Positions 42,177 through 50,557 of a DNA stretch of 64,000 nucleotides are shown here, in pieces. The notes below the pieces were generated by a model, which ran no database searches, had not been told where the DNA came from, and saw nothing but the letters and a program-made list of their open reading frames with translations. Source of the DNA: Halobacillus andaensis (GTDB taxonomy: Bacteria > Bacillota > Bacilli > Bacillales > Halobacillaceae); NCBI RefSeq assembly GCF_014636475.1, contig NZ_BMEL01000004.1, forward strand, positions 1-64,000, given 5' to 3'. Made by a program: the position numbers and the translations under genes. Position 1 is the first letter of the stretch; every line of letters starts with the position of its first letter.

Positions 42177-42587
42177 TTGAAAAGTATCATATTATTTATT
42201 GTTACCTTATTATTAGCAATGTCTATAATCAATGGATGTTCTGATAATGGACAAAATTCTGCTGAATCTATTAATACTTTTGAAGGTTATTTTGTTTCAG
42301 TTGTTGGGGACAACGAATTAAAGATTGAGTGTTCAAAAGCGGCTAAGAGAAACACTGATTCTACGACAGAGGAAGGATACGATTGTAATGTAGAAACAAC
42401 TGAAAAAACTACCATAAAAACAGAGGGTGGGAAAAGTTTAGAAGTTGATGAATTAAGAAAATTGGATATTCATAATCTAGACAAACCGAAAAAAGCTAAA
42501 GTCATTCTTTCAGAAGAAAAAAACATAAATCTAAGCAAGAGTAGCAGGAAGGGGCTGGATGCTTCTGAAATAATTATTTTTCATTAA
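42177..42587 (+). CDS. lipoprotein, DUF3221-like
   Basis: 136 residues from a TTG (GAGGGGGAAG upstream). Signal ends SIINGC. The mature part begins as an acidic linker, then FEGYFVSVVGDNELKIECSK and KKAKVILSEEKNI, reminiscent of DUF3221 OB-like domains; the match is tentative. It lies alone between small membrane genes. Confidence 0.55.
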   Translation: MKSIILFIVTLLLAMSIINGCSDNGQNSAESINTFEGYFVSVVGDNELKIECSKAAKRNTDSTTEEGYDCNVETTEKTTIKTEGGKSLEVDELRKLDIHNLDKPKKAKVILSEEKNINLSKSSRKGLDASEIIIFH

Positions 42588-42817
42588 CGGGGCATCAGAA
42601 AATGAGCTATTTAGAAATGTCTCGAAACCAGTACATAGTCAACACTTTGTGTCGGCTTTTTATTATGTTTTTAAGACGTGGGAAATGTAATGAGTTAACA
42701 AAAGGTACAACAGATTTAAAGTAAAGACTAAGAAATAACTTACATAGTTCTTTAATAATGAAGAATTTTTTCTTCTAATAAGCTTTATTTAATAGGTTGA
42801 GAGGAGGTGTTGCTCAC

Positions 42818-43042
42818 GTGGTTTCCATGATAATAATGTTAGTCCTTTTTCCAACAATGATTACTAGTCTTATCGGGTATTTTTTATATAAATACAGTAA
42901 ACCTTTAAGTATAATCGCGATGATACTACTTCCGATCATTATTATGTACTTGCTTATAAGTTATGTAGTTATATTGAGCATTCCTTTATCTATCATTATT
43001 GTGCTAACCGTTCATGGATATAAAAAGTCTCAAGGATCTTGA
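42818..43042 (+). CDS. small membrane protein
   Basis: 74 residues from the GTG at 42818, since AGGAGGTG (42801-42808) would lie inside the longer frame. Three hydrophobic segments almost without polar loops. Unknown family. Confidence 0.5.
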   Translation: MVSMIIMLVLFPTMITSLIGYFLYKYSKPLSIIAMILLPIIIMYLLISYVVILSIPLSIIIVLTVHGYKKSQGS

Positions 43043-43126
43043 TTTCAAATATTCTATACACGTGGGCAAGCCTTAAATTGAGCATTTTTTTAAATTTACA
43101 TCATAAAGGATGAAAGGAGAACTATT

Positions 43127-43264
43127 GTGAATAGAGATCCATTAGAGTTAGTGAAAGTAGTGAGTTTAGCAATTATTGCTGTCAGCATGGCTGTGATAGC
43201 TTGGAGATTGGGGAAGGTTGCTGATTATTTGTATGACTTAGTGATGTTATCTGGAAATGGCTGA
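43127..43264 (+). CDS. single-helix membrane micro-protein
   Basis: 45 residues from a GTG behind AAAGGAGAAC: MNRDPLELVKVVSLAIIAVS, helix, then RLGKVADYLYDLVML. Not recognised. Confidence 0.5.
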   Translation: MNRDPLELVKVVSLAIIAVSMAVIAWRLGKVADYLYDLVMLSGNG

Positions 43265-43484
43265 GAAGGTTACTCTCTCACTAAATGAGAAAGAATTGAA
43301 TCATGGGTTTTTCAGACAAAGAGATTGTAGTAGAAGGAGCTTAAGGTCAAAAAAACTTGATATAATTTATTCAATCAAAGGTGGGGATTCTAGAGAAAGT
43401 ATTTTATTCCTTTATCCCTTTATTTTGACTTTCTTTATGGAACGAGGATTGTGGCTAATTTGACTGATAAACGGAGGAGGATAA

Positions 43485-44003
43485 ATGGAAATTACAATTG
43501 ATAAATTAAAATATGAAGATGCGGGAGAATTATTTGATTTTGAAAATGAAAATCGAACCTTTTTTGAAAAAATGGTACCAGGTCGGGGTGAGGATTATTA
43601 TCACTTTGACACGTTCATGATCCAACTCGAAGAATTATTAAATGAACAAAAACAAGGGTTATCTTATTTTTATCTGATAAGAAAAAGAACTGGTGAAATC
43701 TTAGGAAGGATTAACTTAGTGGACGTAGACAGATCCCAAAACTTAGTTCACATAGGTTATAGAGTTGGTGAAAAACATACGGGACAAGGGGTTGCACACA
43801 AAGCTTTACAGATCTTATTGGATAATCTGAGTAAGGATGGTTTTACTAAAATCTTGGCCAAGACGACAAATAATAATGTTGCTTCACAAAAAGTCCTAGA
43901 AAAAAATGGCTTTACGAAGTTAGGAGTAAGTAACGAAGAATTTGTAATGAATGGAGAAACACTGAGGTTTGTACATTATATGTGGACTATTTGTGTAACG
44001 TAG
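43485..44003 (+). CDS. GNAT-family N-acetyltransferase (RimJ/RimL-like)
   Basis: 172 residues. GNAT fold with the acetyl-CoA loop VGEKHTGQGVAHKAL (Q/RXXGXG/A type) and the conserved ASQKVLEKNGF. RimJ/RimL-like enzymes acetylate protein N-termini or small amines; the target cannot be predicted. RBS GGAGGAGG. Monocistronic, with hairpin copy 15 after it. Confidence 0.88.
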   Translation: MEITIDKLKYEDAGELFDFENENRTFFEKMVPGRGEDYYHFDTFMIQLEELLNEQKQGLSYFYLIRKRTGEILGRINLVDVDRSQNLVHIGYRVGEKHTGQGVAHKALQILLDNLSKDGFTKILAKTTNNNVASQKVLEKNGFTKLGVSNEEFVMNGETLRFVHYMWTICVT

Positions 44004-44077
44004 CTACACTCATATTTGCTATGACATACATCGCTCGTTTAGTGGTCCTTTTTTTTGACTCGACTAATAAATCAATA

Positions 44078-44132
44078 TGGTGCCTGCCCCCCGCTCTGCT
44101 AAAGCGTTAACGCAGTGGGGGTCAGGCACTTC
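44078..44132 (+). repeat. dispersed hairpin repeat, copy 15
   Basis: GGTGCCTGCCCCCCGCTCTG ... GCAGTGGGGGTCAGGCAC. It ends 14 nt before the RBS of the next gene, so that gene's promoter must lie within or upstream of the repeat. Confidence 0.85.
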
Positions 44133-44158
44133 CACTATAACTGGTAAAGGAGTAATAA

Positions 44159-45046
44159 ATGGATATTAATGTTAATTTAGTTAGAGGATTAATAGACGAA
44201 CAATTTCCTGAATGGTCAGAATTAGATATCACTCCGGTGAGAAATGGTGGAAATGACAATAGAACATTCCACTTAGGTGATTATATGAGTGTAAGGCTAC
44301 CGAGTTCTGAACATTATGTTCCTCAAGTTGAGAAAGAACAAAAGTGGTTACCAAAGTTAGCAAAAGAATTATCTTTACCCATTTCGACACCTATAGCAAA
44401 AGGGTATCCTAATCAGGACTACCCGTTTCCGTGGTCAATCAACAAGTGGTTAGAGGGAGAAACGTTAGCTCCAAAAAATATTCGTGATGTTAACCAATTG
44501 GCAAGAGACTTGGGATCATTTTTAATTGAGTTACAGTTAGTAGATGCTAGTGGAGGTCCTTTAGCAGGGAAACACAATTTTTATAGAGGTGGCGATCTTG
44601 CGGTATACAATCAAGAGACGAGAGATGCCATTGACGCGAACACAGATACATTAAACACCTCAATACTAAATGAAATTTGGAATCTTGCCTTGAGCTCTAA
44701 ATTCTCTGGTCGTCCTGTTTGGGTTCATGGTGATATGGCTCCAGGTAATATTCTTACTAGAGATGGAAAACTCTCTGCTGTTATAGATTTTGGGATTTTA
44801 GGAGTAGGTGATCCTTCTTGTGATTATGTCATGGCTTGGACCTTTTTCGATGACGAAAGTAGAAAGGTTTTTAAACGTACATTAAATACGGACGAAGAAA
44901 CATGGAACAGGGCGCGAGGATGGGCATTATGGAAAGCTTTAATTACGTACAATTGGAATAGAAGATCTAACAAAGAAATCGCAGAAGAATCATATAATAT
45001 CATTAATACCATACAGGAGGATTACGAACTAAATCATTCGCTCTGA
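44159..45046 (+). CDS. aminoglycoside phosphotransferase (APH)-family kinase
   Basis: 295 residues. Kinase motifs: VWVH190-GDMAPGN197 (Brenner motif HGDXXXXN) and D210-FG for metal binding. N-lobe RNGGNDNRTFHLG corresponds to the nucleotide loop. Such proteins phosphorylate aminoglycosides, macrolides, choline or other small hydroxyl compounds; resistance is possible but not shown. RBS AAAGGAG. Complete. Confidence 0.85.
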   Translation: MDINVNLVRGLIDEQFPEWSELDITPVRNGGNDNRTFHLGDYMSVRLPSSEHYVPQVEKEQKWLPKLAKELSLPISTPIAKGYPNQDYPFPWSINKWLEGETLAPKNIRDVNQLARDLGSFLIELQLVDASGGPLAGKHNFYRGGDLAVYNQETRDAIDANTDTLNTSILNEIWNLALSSKFSGRPVWVHGDMAPGNILTRDGKLSAVIDFGILGVGDPSCDYVMAWTFFDDESRKVFKRTLNTDEETWNRARGWALWKALITYNWNRRSNKEIAEESYNIINTIQEDYELNHSL

Positions 45047-45321
45047 TAGACGATTATACAAATGAAAGGACTAGTCAATGAATCGCCTTCTTTACATAGA
45101 AGTAGGAGGAACATCTTTTTGGGGAAGGTGATGTCTGAATTGGAGAAGGGCAAACCCGGAACAATGGTTTGTTCCCATTTCTTATTTTTGTACCAGACTA
45201 TAAATAACTGATCCGATCTTGTTAAAACAAGTGGGACAGTAACAATTTAATTAGGCTAACGAGGCAGGTTAATTCAAGAATATTGCACATTTATTTATTA
45301 CAGAAAAGGGGGTGGTATTAT

Positions 45322-45798
45322 ATGGCAACTCTCCATTTAATGGTCGGTCTCCCTTGTAGTGGTAAGACTACCCTTGCTCGGAAAATTGAAAAAAAATATT
45401 CTGCACTTCGACTTACTCCCGATGAATGGCATACGCGATTAGGTCATGATTTCGGGTATAACATGACGGAATTAAAAGAGGCAATACACAATGCTAGACA
45501 TGATGCAGTGGAATCGCTGATGTGGGATGTTGCAGCTAGGATTTTGCTTCTTGGTGTTGATGTTATTCTAGATTTTGGATTCTGGTCTAGAAGTGAACGG
45601 GATGAGTTTCGTTCTCGTGCCAAGGAACTAGGAGCTGAGTTTAAAATTCATTTTAATGATCTATCACAAGAGGAGCTATTTGAACGTTTAAGGAATAGAA
45701 ATGCTCAGAAACCAGATGCGACATTTGTTATTCCTGAATCTAAACTTAAAGAGTGGATACAAACTTTCGAGCCACCTTCTCCAGAGGAACTTGAGTAA
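45322..45798 (+). CDS. P-loop kinase (AAA_33/zeta-toxin-like)
   Basis: 158 residues from the ATG at 45322, with GGGGGTGG upstream; the longer frame from 45283 lacks an RBS. Walker A GLPCSGKTT near residue 8-16, followed by LTPDEWHTRL and a lid-like RLRNRNAQKP. Similar to small-molecule kinases and chloramphenicol phosphotransferase-like proteins. Its substrate is unknown. Confidence 0.75.
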   Translation: MATLHLMVGLPCSGKTTLARKIEKKYSALRLTPDEWHTRLGHDFGYNMTELKEAIHNARHDAVESLMWDVAARILLLGVDVILDFGFWSRSERDEFRSRAKELGAEFKIHFNDLSQEELFERLRNRNAQKPDATFVIPESKLKEWIQTFEPPSPEELE

Positions 45799-45803
45799 TG
45801 ATC

Positions 45804-45827
45804 CTAGAAAACAGCAATTTTGAATAA
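45804..45827 (+). pseudogene. 3' end scrap of an SRPBCC paralogue
   Basis: LENSNFE-stop, in DNA (CTAGAAAACAGCAATTTT) that matches the end of the SRPBCC fragment at 46821-46838. The adjoining terminator is also similar. Confidence 0.45.
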
Positions 45828-45837
45828 GAATCAGGAT

Positions 45838-45867
45838 GGGCGCCACCTCACTCATAAGGCGCCTTTT
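45838..45867 (+). terminator. terminator
   Basis: GGCGCC repeated around a 14-nt loop and followed by TTTTTAG. It serves the P-loop kinase gene now and belonged to the lost SRPBCC copy. Confidence 0.75.
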
Positions 45868-46012
45868 TAGTTTGAACATTTAAGGTAAACATTAATTGGA
45901 GAGAAACAAAAGTAAAACAAACTAGGGAGTACTTTATGTTGAAGAGAGATTTATTTAAAACAGGCACTTATCGAAGGAGGATAAGCGCCATTTGAATCAA
46001 GAAGATAGACCT

Positions 46013-46450
46013 TTAATAACTATGATCAAGAGGGATGATCTGCCCCCTGATTTCTCCACCAGGGTTTTGCTCGGTATGAACGTTAACGTACGTAAGTTTT
46101 TTTCGCATAAACTTTAGCAGGTCAGCGACATCGTGTATACCCACATCATTATCTTCAATATCTTTATCTGTAATGGTTCCAGTAATTTTTCCTCTTCGAG
46201 TGGTTATCCCTTCTTGTTCTTCTAAAGTCATTAAATTAGCTCCGAAAAGGAAAACAATGACGGGACCATTTTCATCACGATCACCAAAGTGAATATGCGC
46301 TTGCACGAAATTTTTAATATCTTCGACTTCGAGCTGAAACTTGATTTTAGTACAACCTTTATTCGCCATGAATTTAGCCACTCCAAAAGCATCTGTATCA
46401 ACTGGAGGTACTTCATTTTTACCTTTTAGCTTGGCAAAAAACTTCTCCAT
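46013..46450 (-). CDS. CHRD-domain protein
   Basis: 145 residues from the ATG at 46450 behind GGGAGGTG. FFAKLKGKNEVPPVDTDAFG, AHIHFGDRDENGPVIVFLFG and VNVHTEQNPGGEIRGQI are the CHRD signature (a metal-binding beta domain named after chordin). No signal peptide is visible, which is unusual for a domain most often secreted. Function unknown. Confidence 0.85.
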   Translation of the reverse strand: MEKFFAKLKGKNEVPPVDTDAFGVAKFMANKGCTKIKFQLEVEDIKNFVQAHIHFGDRDENGPVIVFLFGANLMTLEEQEGITTRRGKITGTITDKDIEDNDVGIHDVADLLKFMRKKLTYVNVHTEQNPGGEIRGQIIPLDHSY

Positions 46451-46607
46451 AATTTCACCTCCCACATAAGTAAACTACGTTATTGTATGTTAAGAGAAAT
46501 AAGCTTGTATAGGTGAGAGGATGAAAGGAACTACATTTTCTTGCATAATAAAGAAGCTGAAAACCCTAGAATCGATCTTCAGCTTTTGGCCCTATAAAAT
46601 TTGACGG

Positions 46608-46841
46608 ATGGAGCCGGGCCAAAAACTTGTTATGCGGACCGTAGACGGACCTTTTCCTATGGAAACGACGTACAGGTGGAAAGCCATACATGAGAACCGC
46701 ACACAGATGACGCTGCAGAATAAGGGGGAGCCGGCAGGTTTTTCAAAAGTGTTATCTCCTATCATGGCTCCCATGATGAAAAAAGCTAATAAGAAAGACC
46801 TTAAAGAAATCAAAAAAATTTTAGAAAACAGCAATTTTTAA
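46608..46841 (+). pseudogene. C-terminal half of an SRPBCC-family protein
   Basis: 77 residues beginning EPGQKLVMRTVDGPFPMETT and ending KKDLKEIKKILENSNF, as in SRPBCC (START-like) proteins of about 145 residues. The N-terminal half is missing: an in-frame TGA lies two codons before the ATG and there is no RBS. A terminator follows at 46855. Confidence 0.65.
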
Positions 46842-46854
46842 TAAATATCAGATG

Positions 46855-46885
46855 GGCGTCTCTTTAAAATGAGACGCCTTTTTTT
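46855..46885 (+). terminator. terminator of the SRPBCC fragment
   Basis: GGCGTCTC (46855-46862) and GAGACGCC (46871-46878), then TTTTTTTG. Confidence 0.85.
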
Positions 46886-46986
46886 GTTAAGGATTCACGA
46901 ATATAATAAAGGATTATTAAACTTTTTATAGAATATACAACTTGATGAGAAAAGTCTAGGCCTAGAACGAAACCAGGAGGTTATTT

Positions 46987-47382
46987 ATGGGCAGATTAGT
47001 TCATTTCGAAATTCATGTGGATGAGATGAATCGGGCGAAAAAGTTTTATGGAGAAGTGTTTGGATGGAAGTTTGAAGATTGGAGCGAGTATGCGGGAATG
47101 CCTTATTTTGGAGCCGTAACGGGCGATGAAAAAGAGTTGGGTATCAACGGTGCATTAATGCAGCGGCAAAGTCCTCCTCCAGGAACAAACCAACCTTTGA
47201 ATGGTTACGCTTGTACAATGAGTGTGGAAGATTTCGATTCTACTGAATCTAAGATTATCAATAATGGCGGCAAGGTCGCATTGCCAAAATACGCTCTGCC
47301 TGGGATGGCGTGGCAGGGATACTATATTGATACGGAAGGAAATACCTTTGGTATTCACCAACCGGATGAAAATGCCAAGTAG
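46987..47382 (+). CDS. VOC-family (glyoxalase-like) protein
   Basis: 131 residues in two beta-alpha-beta-beta-beta modules: RLVHFEIHVDEMNRAKKFYG, EVFGW, and later GNTFGIHQPD. The metal-ligand-type His (FEIHV) and C-terminal Glu/His positions are present. Related proteins are dioxygenases, isomerases or drug-binding proteins; specificity unknown. RBS AGGAGG. Monocistronic. Confidence 0.85.
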   Translation: MGRLVHFEIHVDEMNRAKKFYGEVFGWKFEDWSEYAGMPYFGAVTGDEKELGINGALMQRQSPPPGTNQPLNGYACTMSVEDFDSTESKIINNGGKVALPKYALPGMAWQGYYIDTEGNTFGIHQPDENAK

Positions 47383-47443
47383 CATGTAAAGGCCCCTTTT
47401 TTAACCTAAGGTGAAGACTAAACAATCGATTGCCAATAGCGGA

Positions 47444-47479
47444 ATAGCCTTCGTCCATAAAGTATAGAACGAAGGCTGT
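47444..47479. terminator. terminator between convergent genes
   Basis: ATAGCCTTCGT (47444-47454) and ACGAAGGCTGT (47469-47479), U-rich downstream on the plus strand. Confidence 0.75.
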
Positions 47480-47509
47480 TTCGTCTTTTTATTTATTTTC
47501 TCAATTTGA

Positions 47510-48319
47510 TTAATTTTTGTTTCTGAAGAAGTACATCGTCAGTGTGCCAAACACGGCAATTAATCCTACTGAGATGTACGTAATGATCAATAATTCGCTC
47601 GTTACATCATACCCGTGAATTAATCCTCTGGACGCATCGACCACGAATGTTATTGGGTTAATGTCTACAAAGTGTTGTAACCAGTTTGGCATTGTAGATG
47701 GATCAACAAATACGCTGCTTAAAAAAGTGAGAGGGAATAACAGCATCATACTTATGGCCATGAGAGCTTTTTCAGAACGTACAATGATTCCAAGCATTGT
47801 CCAGATCCAGGATAAACTAAAAGAGAAGAATAGAATGACCAGGACGGCAAGGACGACTCCTGAGAACCCTGCTTCTGCACGGAATCCTAGAATGTAACCA
47901 AGTGTGATCATGATGGTTGCAGCAAGTGAGTATCGTACGACATCCACTAGCAGCGCTCCTACCAATACAGCGGGCTGCCAGATCGGCAGTGAACGAAAAC
48001 GATCAAAAACGCCTTTCTCGATATCTTTATTTAAATCCAGCCCTGTGTACATCGTAATCATTGCAACGGTCATGACTAAAATTCCTGGCAGGACAAAGTC
48101 CAAGTACTCGCCTGTTGAACCCGAAATTGCTCCACCGAATAAATACGTAAACATCAGCAGGAAGATAATCGGGAATACCGTTACATCAAATAGCTGTTCT
48201 GGAACATAGCGTATGCGTAATAACGCTCGCCATGCGAAGGTAAGAGCGGCACTCATGGGTGAAGCTTTGGGTGGGCGTTTTTCTAAGGTGATTGATTTTT
48301 CTAATGAATTATTCTCCAT
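47510..48319 (-). CDS. ABC-2 transporter permease, DrrB-like
   Basis: 269 residues with six membrane helices. Features of the daunorubicin-resistance (DrrB) permeases: a long N-terminal cytoplasmic start, YLDFVLPGILVM in the middle and KGVFDRFRSLPI. It overlaps the upstream ATPase gene by 11 nt. With it the protein probably forms a drug or lipid exporter; substrate not predictable. Confidence 0.88.
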   Translation of the reverse strand: MENNSLEKSITLEKRPPKASPMSAALTFAWRALLRIRYVPEQLFDVTVFPIIFLLMFTYLFGGAISGSTGEYLDFVLPGILVMTVAMITMYTGLDLNKDIEKGVFDRFRSLPIWQPAVLVGALLVDVVRYSLAATIMITLGYILGFRAEAGFSGVVLAVLVILFFSFSLSWIWTMLGIIVRSEKALMAISMMLLFPLTFLSSVFVDPSTMPNWLQHFVDINPITFVVDASRGLIHGYDVTSELLIITYISVGLIAVFGTLTMYFFRNKN

Positions 48320-49289
48320 TTGCTTCCCCGCCTTTCTCTTTAGCAGGCTTTCCGGTAATGGTTAAGAATACATCATCTAAACTTGGCTGCTGCATCGAGA
48401 AGTCTTTCACGGCTATCTGGTGGTTGGCTAGTTCTCCAATGGCTTTTGCAGCCTTGGACTGGTCTTTCATCGTTACGGAAATCGATAAGCGAGCACGATC
48501 CACTTCAGGGGTCTGTGCAAACATTCCTTCAAAGATGGACTCAGCCTTGTTCAAATCCCGTTCGTCTTCGAATTCGATAATCAAGCTGCGAACACCAATC
48601 GATGATTTCAATTCTGCACTCGTTCCTTCCGCAATTAAAACCCCTCGGTCTATCACACCAATGAGGTCAGCAAGTTGATCGGCTTCTTCTAAGTATTGAG
48701 TCGTTAGAAATACTGTCGTACCGTTTTTGACTAATGCTCGAATGATAGTCCACACTTCATTCCGGCTCCTTGGATCCAGGCCGGTCGTTGGTTCATCTAG
48801 AAAAAGCAGCTCTGGGGAAGTAATAATACTTGCGGCGATATCGATTCTTCTTCTCATTCCGCCGGAGTATTTCTTCACCTGGCGCTTCGCTGCATCTTCT
48901 AAATTAAAAGCGGCTAATAATTCATCGGCACGCTGCTTTGCTTCTTTTCGCGAAAAACCAACTAACCTGCCAATGAAAATTAAATTCTCGCGGCCGGATA
49001 TTTCTTCATCAACCGAAGCAAACTGTCCCGTCAAACTAATCGACTGCCTGACTTCATCCGCTTCTTTTGTCAGATCATACCCCATGACTTTCGCTTGACC
49101 TTCTGTTGGTTTCAGCAGCGTGGCCAGCATACGGATCATCGTCGTTTTCCCGGCACCATTAGGCCCAAGGAATCCATAGATAATTCCTTTTGGCACCTTT
49201 AAGCTTATGCCGTTTACAGCACGTTCTTTTCCAAACGCTTTGACTAACTGATCGGCTTCTACTGCATAGGTTTTATTGGATCGTTCCAT
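48309..49289 (-). CDS. ABC transporter ATP-binding protein, DrrA-like
   Basis: 326 residues from the ATG at 49289 (GGGAGGGAG 7 nt upstream; the frame opens at 49313). Walker A GPNGAGKTT, signature YSGGMRRR, Walker B LLFLDEPTTGLD and the DrrA-type C-terminal extension (SLDDVFLTITG). Drives the permease encoded next. Two-gene operon. Confidence 0.92.
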   Translation of the reverse strand: MERSNKTYAVEADQLVKAFGKERAVNGISLKVPKGIIYGFLGPNGAGKTTMIRMLATLLKPTEGQAKVMGYDLTKEADEVRQSISLTGQFASVDEEISGRENLIFIGRLVGFSRKEAKQRADELLAAFNLEDAAKRQVKKYSGGMRRRIDIAASIITSPELLFLDEPTTGLDPRSRNEVWTIIRALVKNGTTVFLTTQYLEEADQLADLIGVIDRGVLIAEGTSAELKSSIGVRSLIIEFEDERDLNKAESIFEGMFAQTPEVDRARLSISVTMKDQSKAAKAIGELANHQIAVKDFSMQQPSLDDVFLTITGKPAKEKGGEANGE

Positions 49290-49733
49290 TCGTCGTCTCC
49301 CTCCCGCTTCCATTCCATTTTATCACAGCTCTGAAGTCTTGATTTTTGTTTGTGATAAAGGATTGAGTCGCTGGGTTCAGGTATGTATCAAATTATGTTT
49401 AGATCGTACAAAAAGATTGAAAGGAAAAGAAATTAGAAATGAAACAAATTTAAAAATATAGGAGGGGAGAGGTGGGAATATTTAATTTTTAAAGTAATTT
49501 TTGTGCCAGGTACAGAACGTTTGTGAATGACTTTCCCAAGTTCTACTTTCTAATAAAACTGAGGGGGTGAATAGGGAAGCAATATTCCCAATGCAAGAGG
49601 GTAGATTAAAATGATACCATTATGAATATATTAATGAGGAATTATTACTGTTCGTATTCCAATTATAAATCAGTAGACGGTGACTGGACTTATAGAACCT
49701 GGTCAGACAGTTCACCAATGTAGGGGATAAATT
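49290..49733. other. intergenic region with scraps
   Basis: Divergent flank of the ABC operon. A 33-codon frame at 49622-49723 (ending VDGDWTYRTWSDSSPM-stop) looks like a gene end without an RBS. A TGCCAGGTAC scrap near 49502 recalls the hairpin repeats. Nothing firmer. Confidence 0.3.
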
Positions 49734-50354
49734 ATGAATAATAAACTCATCATCATTATTACATTATTGTACATAACGTCCCTTCTTGCTGCTTGTAACC
49801 AAAATGAAGAACAAGGAGCAGCGGCGGACTCAGACTCAAAAGAAGAAGTTGAAAATAGCGAGGAGCAAGATAAGACAGAGGAAAGTAATGAGGAAGAGAG
49901 TACTTCGAACGATTTAAGTGAAGCATTCATTCCACCTGACTTTGTCGTTCAAAAATTTAAAACGACATTCAACGATGAAGAAAACAAGATGAATATGGCT
50001 TTAGATTATAAAGTTAGTCCTGAGCTGTATGAAAAACTTAAAGATCATGAGTACTATTTTTATCTTAACTATCCAGAAGAAATACAAAGTATAATTGATT
50101 CAGAACACACTGATCTAGTGAAGGGTTCAAAGATGATGGATGCGAACAGGTTAGATTACTCTGTTTCTTTTGAGCAATCCATTTCCCAGGATGTCGACCA
50201 AGGAGAAATTGAAGCTTTAACGGATAATCGTAACTACGATTTATACATTACGAATGGTGAAAAAGAAATCGTACATGTATTCAAAGACGTGGCAATCGGT
50301 GCTGAATTTGATTCAGAAGAATCATCCTCCGTTGAAGTAGATGAAGAAGATTAG
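49734..50354 (+). CDS. acidic lipoprotein, unknown
   Basis: 206 residues. Signal ends SLLAAC. An Asp/Glu/Ser linker runs at about 30-62. The folded part has FVVQKFKTTFNDEENKMNMA and ANRLDYSVSFEQSI, and the end is again acidic (SSSVEVDEED). Weak RBS. Same design as the lipoprotein at 2334. No family recognised. Confidence 0.65.
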   Translation: MNNKLIIIITLLYITSLLAACNQNEEQGAAADSDSKEEVENSEEQDKTEESNEEESTSNDLSEAFIPPDFVVQKFKTTFNDEENKMNMALDYKVSPELYEKLKDHEYYFYLNYPEEIQSIIDSEHTDLVKGSKMMDANRLDYSVSFEQSISQDVDQGEIEALTDNRNYDLYITNGEKEIVHVFKDVAIGAEFDSEESSSVEVDEED

Positions 50355-50370
50355 AGACCTGAATATAAGT

Positions 50371-50411
50371 AATCCGAACTGATTTCTACAAAATCGTTCG
50401 GATTATTTTAT
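50371..50411 (+). terminator. terminator of the 49734 lipoprotein gene
   Basis: AATCCGAAC (50371-50379) and GTTCGGATT (50396-50404), then ATTTTA. Same arms as at 16775 and 53502. Confidence 0.75.
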
Positions 50412-50523
50412 GCTTTATTTTTTCCCGTCCTGATTCCTGGGCGGCTTTTCTTCTTCAAGTGCTTATTTACAGGATATTAAATGATGTTGCAGAAGAGAAG
50501 TAGATTCAAAAGTTCTTTGCGCC

Positions 50524-50557
50524 GGGTACCAGGTACCGTTGTTGGTACCTGGTACCC
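50524..50557. repeat. GGTACC-rich inverted repeat abutting the DMT stop codon
   Basis: GGGTACCAGGTACC (50524-50537) and GGTACCTGGTACCC (50544-50557), a perfect 14-bp stem with a 6-nt loop. The TTA that encodes the stop of the next gene starts at 50558. It may act as its terminator. It recalls the GGTACCTG arms of repeat copies 2, 3 and 6. Confidence 0.7.

Noticed and set aside
43257-43463. 68-codon frame after the 43127 gene
   Set aside because: No RBS, mixed composition and overlap with the preceding gene; more likely decayed spacer.
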